DNA of 64,000 bases from the NCBI RefSeq assembly GCF_900188255.1, contig NZ_FZNS01000004.1:434001-498000 (forward strand). Reading direction: 5' to 3'. This DNA is from Hymenobacter mucosus (GTDB lineage: Bacteria > Bacteroidota > Bacteroidia > Cytophagales > Hymenobacteraceae). The notes beneath the pieces are model-generated. The model ran no database searches. It had not been told where the DNA came from and saw nothing but the letters and a program-made list of their open reading frames with translations. Below, one piece after another: positions 8,573 through 17,133 of the stretch (within the stretch, counting starts at the first letter, position 1; each line of letters opens with the position of its first letter). The position numbers were made by a program, and so were the translations under genes.

Positions 8573-9082
8573 CTACGAGAGTTGGCTGCCGCTGCTGGAG
8601 GTGTTATCGTTAGGGGAAATAGCCTTTTTAGCGGCTATCTTCTTGGCTTTGTCTTCGGGGCTGTCGGTTTTGCTAATGGTTGGCTTGCTGCTCTTGCTCT
8701 TGGCTACCTTGGTAGCAGCGGCTGTGCTAGCCGCCGTGGTGTTGTTGCGCACGGAAGTGGAACTAACCTTACCAGCGGCCGGTGAGGTTGCTTCCGCACT
8801 TTTCGAGTTGCCCTTTACGGTGCGCTTAAGCTCTTCCACGTCGTCGTTAGATGCCACTCCTGCCCCTTTCATCAGGCGCGACGCAAGGCCTTGAAACTGC
8901 TTTTCCAGCTCTTTGCGCTTGCTGTCCGTGTTCTTCTTCAGCTCGTCCATGATTTTGGCGCCTTCCGATTCTGACAGCTTGCTTTCCTGCACCAGCTTAT
9001 CGATGGTGCTTTGAACTCGGTCGTTGGTAAGTGATACGAAGCCCACGCCGGCATTGATGAACTTCTTAAACAGATCTTCCAT
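8573..9082 (-). CDS. Phasin-family protein
   Basis: A 169-residue protein in two parts. The first (about 1-90) is an amphipathic helical domain starting MEDLFKKFINAGVGFVSLT and running into a coiled region rich in Lys/Glu, typical of phasin-like proteins of Bacteroidota and of polyhydroxyalkanoate-granule regulators. The second (about 95-169) is a low-complexity Ala/Ser/Thr/Lys tail resembling histone-H1-like PhaF tails that can bind nucleic acid. I see no signal peptide. Phasin genes are often found beside UbiB/ABC1 kinase genes, and this one lies directly upstream of one on the same strand. No PHA synthase is in the window, so the granule role is inferred from family only. Confidence 0.75.
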   Translation of the reverse strand: MEDLFKKFINAGVGFVSLTNDRVQSTIDKLVQESKLSESEGAKIMDELKKNTDSKRKELEKQFQGLASRLMKGAGVASNDDVEELKRTVKGNSKSAEATSPAAGKVSSTSVRNNTTAASTAAATKVAKSKSSKPTISKTDSPEDKAKKIAAKKAISPNDNTSSSGSQLS

Positions 9083-9278
9083 AACGCTGAATGATTAAAG
9101 GGAAAGGTTGGGTGAGAAGAGAGAACTGCACAAAAGATTCGGGGCGGTGTGCTGGTAGCCGTCAACTCCGAGCCCAGCGTTCCGCCCTACGCAAATAATA
9201 CGCGGCTGCGGGCAGAAAGTAACGCATAATGCATAAATACCAAGACCACAACCCACTAGTACTGAGCTAGTTTACGGG

Positions 9279-10208
9279 TCAAGCAGCCTGCTTGCTAGCT
9301 AGTTGCGCCGCCCAGATCGTATGCGTGAAATTTGCTACGCGGTCGAGGGCCAGGCGGGCTTCGGGCACGAACCGCCAGAACAAATGCCACCAATGCACTA
9401 GGCCTTCAAATACCTGCAACGTAACCGGCGTTCCGGCGGCGCGGGCTTTGTTGGCGAAACGGACCACATCATCGCTTAGCACTTCAGCGTCGGACACCTG
9501 AATGAGAAGGGGCGGTAGGCGGTGTAAATCTGCGTGCACGGGCGAGAGCAACGGGTGCGCCAAGGGTGTCTCGGCGGCGTAAAGCGGGCCCCAGCCCCGA
9601 ATCTCGAAGGCTTCCAGCACCTGGCTTTCCTCGTGCGTTACCCGGCGCAGCACGGGCGGCGGCAGGGCCAGGTCCGTCCAGGGTGAAAGGCCAATGACGG
9701 CAGCCGGTAGGGCCTCCTGAGCGTCGCGCAGGGCCAAGGCCAAGGCAAAAGCTAAGCCTCCGCCCGCAGAGTCGCCGGCTACCATAATGTTATGCGCCGC
9801 GTAGCCTTGCTTCTGCAGCCACCGGAAAGCTAGGAGAGCGTCTTCAAGCGCAGCCGGAAAAGGATACTCGGGAGCTTTCCGGTAGTTGATGGCGAGCGTA
9901 GCAAGCTCGCAACGTTGGGCGAGGGCTCCTACCAAGCCGCGGTGCGTATTGAGCGAACCGAGTACGTAGCCCCCACCGTGCAAGTACAGTAGCACCCGCT
10001 CGGCCTGGGCCGCTGCGGGCCGGACCCACTCGGCGGCCATTCCATCCACATTGGCATCTTCCAGAAACACATTCCACGGCATCACCTGCCCCAACGACAG
10101 CACTTCAAACCCCAGGCGCATAGCGGCCAGCTTTGGCACCTTACCGGTTAGGGTGCCCGTGGCCGAAGCCAAAAGCTGTTTGAGGAGCAAATGTTGGGTA
10201 GACGGCAT
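9279..10208 (-). CDS. Alpha/beta hydrolase, hormone-sensitive-lipase-type esterase
   Basis: Carboxylester hydrolase of the bacterial HSL family (family IV), cytoplasmic, about 309 residues. It shows the oxyanion motif YLHGGGYVLGS, the nucleophile elbow GDSAGG, the acid in VSDAEVLSDD and the catalytic His in EGLVHWWHLF, all in the expected order and spacing. The natural substrate is unknown. Short-chain acyl esters are usual for this family. I start at the ATG at 10208 because the longer frame uses a TTG and adds ten residues that the family does not have. It is flanked by an acyltransferase gene upstream on the same strand at about 100 bases, so the two may be co-transcribed. Confidence 0.9.
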   Translation of the reverse strand: MPSTQHLLLKQLLASATGTLTGKVPKLAAMRLGFEVLSLGQVMPWNVFLEDANVDGMAAEWVRPAAAQAERVLLYLHGGGYVLGSLNTHRGLVGALAQRCELATLAINYRKAPEYPFPAALEDALLAFRWLQKQGYAAHNIMVAGDSAGGGLAFALALALRDAQEALPAAVIGLSPWTDLALPPPVLRRVTHEESQVLEAFEIRGWGPLYAAETPLAHPLLSPVHADLHRLPPLLIQVSDAEVLSDDVVRFANKARAAGTPVTLQVFEGLVHWWHLFWRFVPEARLALDRVANFTHTIWAAQLASKQAA

Positions 10209-10308
10209 GGAGAAAGTAGTTAGAAAGCAGTGTGGCAATGCAGCGCACTAGCAGTTTAGCCGGTGAACAGCAAGGGTAGCTGAGTACTGACCTAGCGCCC
10301 AGTAAAAC

Positions 10309-11463
10309 TTACTTTTTAGTACGCAGCCGGTGGCCTTTGTAGCCCCGGATAGCAATAGGAATCCATCCTAATACGGGGATGAAGAAGGTGAGGGTAAACG
10401 GATTGCGCCATATCATGCGCCAGTACGCTCCGGGGCGGCGCAAGTCTAGGTCGAAGGCGCGGTGGCCGTTGCGTACGTACCGGCGTTCAAACTCCTGGAA
10501 TAAGGCAGGCCACGACCACGGCAGGAAAAACGGGAAAAACCGCCAGTTTTCTTTGATCCGCTGCCACAGTTCCGGCCACCGGTAGGGCTGCCGTCCGTAT
10601 TGCTGCACGGCGGCGTCTAGCTCGGTTTGCATGCGGGCCCGAACTTGGTTGGAAAGCTCCTCATAATCTGGACGGGTAAGCTCGGCAACGGGTTTGGTGG
10701 TCAGTTCATATGGCCGAATGCGGGTGCCCAGCACAAACGTGAGCTTAGCCGGAAACGCCATGTAGAAAAACCACGGCTGCAGCAGCACCAGCAGCAGAAT
10801 GGGCCCCACAGGAATAAAGGGAATACCTATTTTCTTACTTAGCCGGTTCACCCAATCCCAACTATAGGTGTAGGGGTTCAGGTATTCTCCGTTGATGGTA
10901 TAAAACGGAATGATATCGGTGCGATGCTGAATGCCCAGCCGCACGGTGCTGGTAGCCAGGCGCTGAAACTGGTATTTGCGGTTAAAGCCCTTTCCAATGC
11001 CCGCCACGCCCTCCGGGTAAAGCATGAGGTTATGGTCGTTGTAGTGCATCATCGTCTCAAAATTGAGCGTGGTAGCATCTACGCAGCCCGCCTTCTTCCA
11101 GAAGTTTTTGACCAGAAAGGGGTTCATCAGCGCCGACTGCGACAACATGGGGGCCGACAACGGGCGGGGTAAGTCGCGCTTGTCGGGTAGGCGGCGCCAC
11201 AGATGCGACAGGGCCACGATGGCATCCCAGGGGAAGGCCATGCCCGAGTGGTTGGAGGCGAAGATGAGAGGCTTATCGGGGTTGTTGCGCTCGGGATACT
11301 GCTCGAACCCTACCAGCTCAGACCGAAACCATACCCGATCAAGCAACTGCAGGATATTGCGGTCAAGTGTTTCTACGAACTCCTCGTCGAAGTGCTCGGA
11401 ATAGATATGCTGATTAGCCTGAATAGCAGGTGGAGCAGAAGGATCGAGTGAGGCCGTGGACAT
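10309..11463 (-). CDS. Lysophospholipid/glycerolipid acyltransferase-like protein
   Basis: A 384-residue acyltransferase of the PlsC superfamily, close in pattern to the diacylglycerol/wax-ester type found in actinobacteria and Bacteroidota. The acceptor-site motif reads NHSGMAFPWDA, which has seven residues between His and Asp instead of the four of classical PlsC. The second block YPEGVAGIGKGF matches the FPEG motif with the extended GKGF of this subfamily. Several hydrophobic stretches (for example GPILLLVLLQPWFFYMAF and a C-terminal LTFFIPVLGWIPIAI) suggest membrane association. The start is set at the ATG at 11463. The acyl acceptor cannot be told from sequence. An esterase gene follows downstream. 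Confidence 0.82.
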   Translation of the reverse strand: MSTASLDPSAPPAIQANQHIYSEHFDEEFVETLDRNILQLLDRVWFRSELVGFEQYPERNNPDKPLIFASNHSGMAFPWDAIVALSHLWRRLPDKRDLPRPLSAPMLSQSALMNPFLVKNFWKKAGCVDATTLNFETMMHYNDHNLMLYPEGVAGIGKGFNRKYQFQRLATSTVRLGIQHRTDIIPFYTINGEYLNPYTYSWDWVNRLSKKIGIPFIPVGPILLLVLLQPWFFYMAFPAKLTFVLGTRIRPYELTTKPVAELTRPDYEELSNQVRARMQTELDAAVQQYGRQPYRWPELWQRIKENWRFFPFFLPWSWPALFQEFERRYVRNGHRAFDLDLRRPGAYWRMIWRNPFTLTFFIPVLGWIPIAIRGYKGHRLRTKK

Positions 11464-11574
11464 TGGGCGGGAATACGGCAAACGAGGCTAAACGGGCGGG
11501 TAGGGCGCCAAGGTACTATTTTTGGTAACACTACTGCTACGCAACGGGGCGCTACCGTAGTTACAGGCGCCCCC

Positions 11575-12861
11575 TCAGATCTGACGCTTTAGCCGAATGG
11601 TGGTGGTGAACAGCTCCCCGTTTTCGCGGCGTACGAGCAGCAGCAGTGTGCGCCCATCGGCAGAATGAAACATGCGGCTCACCTGGGTCAGATTGAGCTG
11701 GCTGGCGGGCAGCAGGTTGATGGACAGCAGTTCGTCGCGGGGGCGCAACCCTGCCGCTTCGGCCGGCGAGTGGGGCTGAACTTTCATTAACAGGTAGCGC
11801 CGGTAGTTTTCGCCCGTGGCCATAATGTCCAAACCGCACATATCGTGCTCGAAAGGGTCGCGAAATAGCCCATTGGGCCGCAGCAGCAGTTGGTTGCGGG
11901 GGTAGTCGATGATAACAACGAACCGCTTGAGCAGCTCAAAGCCCAAGTTCCCGTTGCGGTACACATCCGTGCGTAGGGCCACGTCGGCAGCATCGGGGAA
12001 AGACGTAAGCAGGGAAGGCACTTGGTAGCGCCCGAGGCGTAGCGCCGCCACCCGGCCCAAGTAGCCATTAATGTAGCCACTCAGCCCCCGCCCCAGCTGG
12101 GTCCGCAAGCGCGTGGGTGGCACCCGCAAACGAGGGCTGGAAGTGGTTTCTAGGGAAAGCGCGTGGCCCGCACCGGTATCTAGCACCAGCTTCAGGGGCA
12201 TCGTCAGAGAATCAGACAAAACTACTGGTACCGTCAGGTAGGGCTTGCTATTCTCTATTTCAAGTGGAATGCTCACCCACCGCTTGCTGCGGGGCCGGCG
12301 GTAGCGCGTAGGATGGCGAAAGACCAACTGCTCCTTCTCAGGCTGTACTTCCACGGCAAAGCTGCGAAAGATGGCGGACCCTAGCAGCCCGTGAATAGGC
12401 ATGCCCACATAACCCGAGAGGTTAAGAATGTCTTCGGAGAGCACCAGAAATGAGAAATTGTCGGCTTGCACGCCTCGTAGCTCTACATTCACGCCCTCCA
12501 CTTGGTACGCCTCTAGGGGAGCTTCCTCGCCGGCACCCGCAATTTGGAAACGCTGCCCCAGCCTAAGCCCCAGTTGGCGCTGCAACGAGATATCCGTAAT
12601 GAGGCTGCTGTTGATGCCCGTATCCAATAAGAAGTTGAAGGGCCCTTGCCCGTTCAGCTTTACCTGCACTACGATAAGATTCCGCTGTAGAAAAAAGGGC
12701 ACTAAGGCTTGCTCTTGGCGAGGCCGCTTAAACTGAAAAGGCGCAGACTTTTCCTGGGCATGGCCCGCTACTACAACCAGTAGCAGGCCCCATAAGCACA
12801 ACGGCGCCCTCGCCCACGGGCGTAGGGAAAACAGCCAGAGCAGTGCGCAACGGAGCAGCAT
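11575..12861 (-). CDS. Secreted retropepsin-like aspartyl protease with PDZ domain
   Basis: A 428-residue exported protein with an N-terminal signal/anchor (about 1-36). It carries two retropepsin-like halves, each with a catalytic DTG: Asp80 in FLLDTGINSS and Asp228 in LVLDTGAGHA. The C-terminal PDZ domain (about 345-425) contains HSPAEAAGLRPRDELLSIN, the usual carboxylate-loop region. This two-DTG plus PDZ layout is common in Bacteroidota and probably works in the periplasm. Substrates are unknown. It is followed 93 bases downstream by the acyltransferase gene on the same strand, but nothing ties the two functionally. Its start is an ATG at 12861, about 65 bases from the end of menC. Confidence 0.88.
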   Translation of the reverse strand: MLLRCALLWLFSLRPWARAPLCLWGLLLVVVAGHAQEKSAPFQFKRPRQEQALVPFFLQRNLIVVQVKLNGQGPFNFLLDTGINSSLITDISLQRQLGLRLGQRFQIAGAGEEAPLEAYQVEGVNVELRGVQADNFSFLVLSEDILNLSGYVGMPIHGLLGSAIFRSFAVEVQPEKEQLVFRHPTRYRRPRSKRWVSIPLEIENSKPYLTVPVVLSDSLTMPLKLVLDTGAGHALSLETTSSPRLRVPPTRLRTQLGRGLSGYINGYLGRVAALRLGRYQVPSLLTSFPDAADVALRTDVYRNGNLGFELLKRFVVIIDYPRNQLLLRPNGLFRDPFEHDMCGLDIMATGENYRRYLLMKVQPHSPAEAAGLRPRDELLSINLLPASQLNLTQVSRMFHSADGRTLLLLVRRENGELFTTTIRLKRQI

Positions 12862-12927
12862 GGTGGGGAGGTGGTGGGCTTGGTAATTTACGCAAAAAAC
12901 CTAGCCAGCACACCTACTCCCGTGCGC

Positions 12928-13998
12928 CTATTCTACTGTTTCCCAGCTTTCTTGGGGTAGGTAAAACAGGTGCCCATTGCGGATGTGCAACGGAGCCTCT
13001 ACGTTGTTGTGGTAAAGCTGCCCCGTACCCAATCCTTGCGGAAAACCGGGGGCAGCATATGCCCCTGCCAGCTGGCTCACGGCGTTCAGGCCCACGTTGG
13101 ATTCTAGGGCTGAGGTAAGCCACCACGCAATGCCCCGGGCTTGCGCCGCAGCCATCCACTCCAAGCTGGCGCCAAGGCCACCTACCAGGGTAGGTTTGAG
13201 AATAATGAAGGCTGGCTGTGCGGTAGCCAGCAATTCTTGCTGTTGGGCTGGGTCCGTCACACCTATCAGTTCCTCATCCAGCGCCACGGGCACGGGGGAG
13301 TTGCGGCATATGGCGGCCATGGCGGCCCAGTTGCCAGCCCGAATAGGCTGCTCAATAGAATGTATCTGGAACGCCGCCAGTTGCTCTAGCTTGCCCAAAG
13401 CCTCTTCGGGTGAGAAGGCACCATTGGCATCTACCCGCAGCGTGAGCTGTTCAGGCCCGGCTACGGCGCGTATTTCACGTAGGAGCGCCAATTCGGTTTC
13501 AAAATCCAGGCTGCCTATCTTGAGCTTAAGGCAAGCGTAGCCTTCTACTAGCTTCTTCTCAATTTGTTGGCGCATGAAGGCAGCATCGCCCATCCATACC
13601 AGCCCATTGATGGGAATGCCTGCTTCACCCCGGCCAAACGCGGTATTATACAGCTGCCGACGCCCGCCGTGCTGCAAGTCCAGCGTAGCCGTTTCGAGGG
13701 CAAACCGCAGGGCGGGCCACTCTGGCCCTACCAAGCTGGCCGCTTCCTCGGGTAGCAGTTCGCGTAGCTGCCGCCGGTTAAACTCGCGACAGAAGCCTTC
13801 CAGGGTGCTTTCGAAATCGGGCCGATGATCGGGGCTAAGCCCGGCTAGCGGTGCGGCTTCCCCTAGGCCTTTTACCCCCGACTGGGCAGTGTCCGATAAA
13901 TGGAGGTAGTGCGCAACGTGCTCGGTGAGGGCGCCGCGGGAAGTACGAGCGGGAAAGTTGAAGCGGAGCGTACGCTGGGAAGTGCGGAGTTGAAGCAT
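12928..13998 (-). CDS. menC: o-succinylbenzoate synthase (enolase superfamily)
   Basis: Enolase-superfamily enzyme that dehydrates SHCHC to o-succinylbenzoate in menaquinone synthesis. The called product is 356 residues, starting at the ATG at 13998. A longer frame adds 19 hydrophobic residues without family match. Active-site residues are all visible: the KxK pair Lys158/Lys160 in LKLKIG, metal ligands Asp190 (VDANGAF), Glu216 (SIEQP) and Asp241 (ALDEEL), and the second base Lys268 in ILKPTLVGG. The motif TSALESNVG also matches MenC. The main doubt is family overlap with dipeptide epimerases. The last part of the barrel favours MenC. No other men genes are in the window. Confidence 0.87.
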   Translation of the reverse strand: MLQLRTSQRTLRFNFPARTSRGALTEHVAHYLHLSDTAQSGVKGLGEAAPLAGLSPDHRPDFESTLEGFCREFNRRQLRELLPEEAASLVGPEWPALRFALETATLDLQHGGRRQLYNTAFGRGEAGIPINGLVWMGDAAFMRQQIEKKLVEGYACLKLKIGSLDFETELALLREIRAVAGPEQLTLRVDANGAFSPEEALGKLEQLAAFQIHSIEQPIRAGNWAAMAAICRNSPVPVALDEELIGVTDPAQQQELLATAQPAFIILKPTLVGGLGASLEWMAAAQARGIAWWLTSALESNVGLNAVSQLAGAYAAPGFPQGLGTGQLYHNNVEAPLHIRNGHLFYLPQESWETVE

Positions 13999-14128
13999 GA
14001 ATGGGAATACGAACGCAAGCGTCAGAGAGGTACGTAGGCAGAGCACTAGTAACAAGGTAGGCGCAGAATTGGCTGCCTTGGCCTCAATCCTAGCGCAGGA
14101 GAGGGGCTGCCGCCTACCCCCAAACGCA

Positions 14129-14161
14129 ACGCAGCCTCCGCACTCAGTGCGAAGGCTGCGT
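14129..14161 (-). terminator. Hairpin terminator after KGG gene
   Basis: ACGCAGCCT (14129-14137) pairs with AGGCTGCGT (14153-14161), with a further inner CGCACT/AGTGCG pairing. It lies 55 bases after the minus-strand KGG gene stop and upstream of menC. Confidence 0.65.
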
Positions 14162-14216
14162 ATGTAAGGCGAGCAGGAAGGAAACCCACCCTTCTCGTCT
14201 TCTTCAGAAAAGCGAA

Positions 14217-14465
14217 TTAGCTAACGGCAGTGCCCTGATTACCGCGCCCACGGCTGGCTTGGCCCCCTTTTCGGCCGGCAGCACGTGCTTCCTCTGAAGT
14301 AAAGCGGTGGCCCCGACCACTCTGGTGCGAGGCACGTCCACCTTCGCTAGCAATGCGACGTTGCTGAGCGGGGTCCATGGCGGCGAAACCACGTGGACGC
14401 TTAGGGGCAGGAGTTTCTGCAGGAGAAGTGCTGCGCGAAGTGGTTGATGTCCGGTTGGTGTTCAT
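14217..14465 (-). CDS. KGG-repeat stress protein (YciG/con-10-like)
   Basis: A small basic hydrophilic protein of 82 residues with the KGG (stress-induced bacterial acidophilic repeat) motif twice: the SEGGRASHQSGRGHRF segment and AGRKGGQASRG near the C terminus. The FAAMDPAQQRRIASEGG leader is typical of these proteins. Such proteins are induced in general stress and stationary phase in enterobacteria and resemble fungal conidiation protein 10. Their molecular action is unknown. The start is the ATG at 14465. An upstream in-frame extension of 23 codons has no family match. It is divergent from egtB with about 250 bases between. Confidence 0.82.
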   Translation of the reverse strand: MNTNRTSTTSRSTSPAETPAPKRPRGFAAMDPAQQRRIASEGGRASHQSGRGHRFTSEEARAAGRKGGQASRGRGNQGTAVS

Positions 14466-14717
14466 AGCTCTACAAGAAATGTAGGTGGAAAAATGGTCGA
14501 TGGCACTTGGCTCCTCTAACGGGCAGTGCCTCATCTAAGATGAGCTATTAGACCTTAAAAACCGCTTCTACACGTCAAAATACCGTTTTCTACCGAACAG
14601 CTCGTCCGTAGTAATACGCAACCATACGCGAAATACTGACGACCTTACCGGCGAAGAATCGGACAACCAGATAGGCCAGTACGTAGTTATACTCTGGTTC
14701 TTCCTCTCTCGTTTCGT

Positions 14718-16013
14718 ATGTCTGTAGCTCCCCACTCCGCCGCCACTGCTGTGGCTTCTCCCTCTTCTTTGGCCGACCGCTTCCAGATGGTGCGCCAGCA
14801 ATCAGAGGCCCTGTGCCGCCCGCTGCTCCCTGAGGATACGGTAGTGCAGCCCACCATTGATGTGAGCCCACCCAAGTGGCACTTGGCTCATACCACCTGG
14901 TTCTGGGAAACCTTTTTACTGCGCGAGTACCTACCCGGCTACGAAGTATATCACCCCGACTACGCTTTTCTTTTTAACTCCTATTACAACTCTCTGGGCT
15001 CCCGCGTGAACCGCGCCGACCGGGGCACCCTCTCGCGCCCACCATTGCGCGACGTGTACGCCTACCGCACCTACGTTGACGAACACATGGCGCGCTTACT
15101 GTCCCTAGCAGATACTTTGCCCCCCACCGTTGGCGAGCTAGTAGAGCTAGGACTACAGCATGAGCAGCAGCACCAAGAACTGTTAGCCACTGATATTAAG
15201 TACATTCTAAGCACTAGCCCGCTCGCGCCGGCTTACCTGGAACCTACCCTTGCCCCCGCCCCCGCCATACTGGCGCCAGCCGCTTGGCTACCCGTACCCG
15301 GCGGCATGCACCGCATAGGGTTTGAGGGTGAAGGGTTTTGCTTCGATAATGAGTTGGCCCCGCACGATACCTACGTAGCGGACTTCGAACTACAAAATCG
15401 CCTCGTGACCAATGCTGAGTTCCTCGAATTCATAGAGGCCGGCGGCTACCGCGACTTCCGCTATTGGCTAGGGGAAGGGTGGGACCTCGTAAATTCCCAA
15501 GGCTGGGAGGCTCCCCTCTACTGGACTAAGCAGGCTGGGAATTGGCAGCGTTTCAGCCACCACGGGCTACAGCCCCTAAACCTGGCGGCTCCGGTCACGC
15601 ACATCAGCTTTTACGAGGCCGATGCGTACGCGCAGTGGCGCGGCTGCCGCTTGCCCTCCGAGCAGGAGTGGGAAATTGCGGCTCGTCACTTCGGCGCCAC
15701 CCCTACGGGCGGCACCTTCCTGGAAAGCAACCTCTACGACCCCCAACCCCTGCCCACTGATGCTGACCCCACTCAGTGCCACCAGCTCTTAGGTGATGCT
15801 TGGGAATGGACTTACTCAGCCTACCACCCCTACCCCGGCTACCAGCGGGCGGCGGGCGCGCTGGGCGAGTACAACGGCAAGTTTATGATAAACCAACTGG
15901 TGCTGCGCGGGGGCTCCTGCGCCACTCCCGAAAGCCACATCCGTATTACCTACCGTAACTTCTTCCACGCCGACAAGCGCTGGCAGTTCACGGGTATCCG
16001 GCTGGCGCGCTAG
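14718..16013 (+). CDS. egtB: Ergothioneine sulfoxide synthase EgtB
   Basis: Non-haem iron enzyme that joins hercynine to a thiol (gamma-glutamylcysteine or cysteine) using O2 to form the sulfoxide intermediate of ergothioneine. The 431 residues have the two expected domains: an N-terminal DinB-type helical bundle (about 20-170) carrying the iron-ligand pattern, with candidate His58 in KWHLAHTTWFWE and the HX3HXE motif His148/His152 in HEQQHQE, and a C-terminal formylglycine-enzyme-like domain (about 195-431) ending YRNFFHADKRWQFTGIRLAR. No egtA or egtC is nearby, which suggests the type that uses cysteine directly. It is the first gene of an operon with egtD. Confidence 0.94.
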   Translation: MSVAPHSAATAVASPSSLADRFQMVRQQSEALCRPLLPEDTVVQPTIDVSPPKWHLAHTTWFWETFLLREYLPGYEVYHPDYAFLFNSYYNSLGSRVNRADRGTLSRPPLRDVYAYRTYVDEHMARLLSLADTLPPTVGELVELGLQHEQQHQELLATDIKYILSTSPLAPAYLEPTLAPAPAILAPAAWLPVPGGMHRIGFEGEGFCFDNELAPHDTYVADFELQNRLVTNAEFLEFIEAGGYRDFRYWLGEGWDLVNSQGWEAPLYWTKQAGNWQRFSHHGLQPLNLAAPVTHISFYEADAYAQWRGCRLPSEQEWEIAARHFGATPTGGTFLESNLYDPQPLPTDADPTQCHQLLGDAWEWTYSAYHPYPGYQRAAGALGEYNGKFMINQLVLRGGSCATPESHIRITYRNFFHADKRWQFTGIRLAR

Positions 16014-16064
16014 CCTTGCCTGCTAGCTGTGGTGTATCCTTCCGTTCGTGCTTTCTCTCTGCCG

Positions 16065-17075
16065 ATGATTTCTTCGCCTCTCTCGCCTGCTGCACCTACT
16101 ACCGCCCCGCCGTTGGCCGCCGACCTCAGTCCTTTAGCCCAGCACGTGCGCCAAGGCCTGCAGCAACCGTTCAAGACCTTGTCGTCAATGTATTTCTATG
16201 ATGACGAGGGCAGCCGACTGTTCCAGCAGATTATGGCGTTGCCGGAGTACTACCCCACTCGCACCGAGTTTGGACTACTAACCGAGCACCAGGCGGCCAT
16301 TAGTACTGCCTTGCGGCCAATGGCTGCGCAGGAGCCATTTTATTTGATTGAGTTGGGGGCTGGTGATGGGTTAAAAACCAAGATTCTACTGCGTCAATTA
16401 CTCGATACGGACGCCCGGTTTACCTACGTACCCGTTGACATTTCGGCAGGGGCCTTGGAAGGACTGATTGCTGCCCTGCAAGCAGAACTGCCAACCCTGG
16501 CCGTAGAGCCCGTTGTAGCCGACTATGCCGACGCCCTAACCCTTATGGCAACGCGCCCAGGCCGAAAAGCCGTGCTCTTTTTGGGTTCTAACATCGGCAA
16601 CTTTCTTCCCTCCGATCGGCACGCTTTTCTGCGGCGCTTATGCCAGCCACTCACCCACGACGACCGACTGCTCGTAGGGTTCGACTTGCAGAAAGACCCT
16701 CGCTTTATTCGTGCCGCCTACGACGATACCCAGGGCGTTACAGCCGCTTTCAACCTTAACCTACTCCGCCGACTAAACCGGGAGCTAGGCGCCAACTTTG
16801 ACCTGGACCACTGGCAGCATTACACCGACTACGACCCGCTTACTGGGGCTGTGCGCTCCTTTCTTGTTAGTACCCGCGCCCAGACGGTGCAGTTTGCCGC
16901 GTGGAAAGGCGCAGTGGACTTCCGGGCGTGGGAAATGATTCATACCGAAAACTCCTACAAGTTCACGCGCCTTGGCATCACGCAGCTGGCCGTTGAAGCC
17001 GGCTTTGAAGTGCAGGAATTTTTCACGGACGGGCAGGAATTCTTTGCCGACGTTATCTTGGCTCCCCAAAGCTAA
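16065..17075 (+). CDS. egtD: L-histidine N-alpha-methyltransferase EgtD
   Basis: SAM-dependent enzyme that trimethylates histidine to hercynine, the first step of ergothioneine synthesis. The called product is 336 residues, starting at the ATG at 16065. Upstream GTG codons in frame add a poorly matching leader. The family-specific block YYPTRTE is at 62-68, preceded by YFYDDEGSRLF, and the SAM-binding glycine motif ELGAGDG at 96-102 is followed by YVPVDIS and FLGSNIGNF. The gene starts 51 bases after egtB and ends 58 bases before the PLP-enzyme gene, all on the same strand with no terminator between, so the three are very likely one transcript. Confidence 0.94.
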   Translation: MISSPLSPAAPTTAPPLAADLSPLAQHVRQGLQQPFKTLSSMYFYDDEGSRLFQQIMALPEYYPTRTEFGLLTEHQAAISTALRPMAAQEPFYLIELGAGDGLKTKILLRQLLDTDARFTYVPVDISAGALEGLIAALQAELPTLAVEPVVADYADALTLMATRPGRKAVLFLGSNIGNFLPSDRHAFLRRLCQPLTHDDRLLVGFDLQKDPRFIRAAYDDTQGVTAAFNLNLLRRLNRELGANFDLDHWQHYTDYDPLTGAVRSFLVSTRAQTVQFAAWKGAVDFRAWEMIHTENSYKFTRLGITQLAVEAGFEVQEFFTDGQEFFADVILAPQS

Positions 17076-17133
17076 GCAGCATTTCCGCAGGGGCGAGTTG
17101 CTTGGCTACCAGTAACTCGCCCCAGTTTGTTTC

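Noticed and set aside
8582..8894. Leu/Val-rich frames opposite the phasin tail
   Set aside because: The hydrophobic composition arises from the complement of an Ala/Lys/Ser-rich low-complexity coding region.
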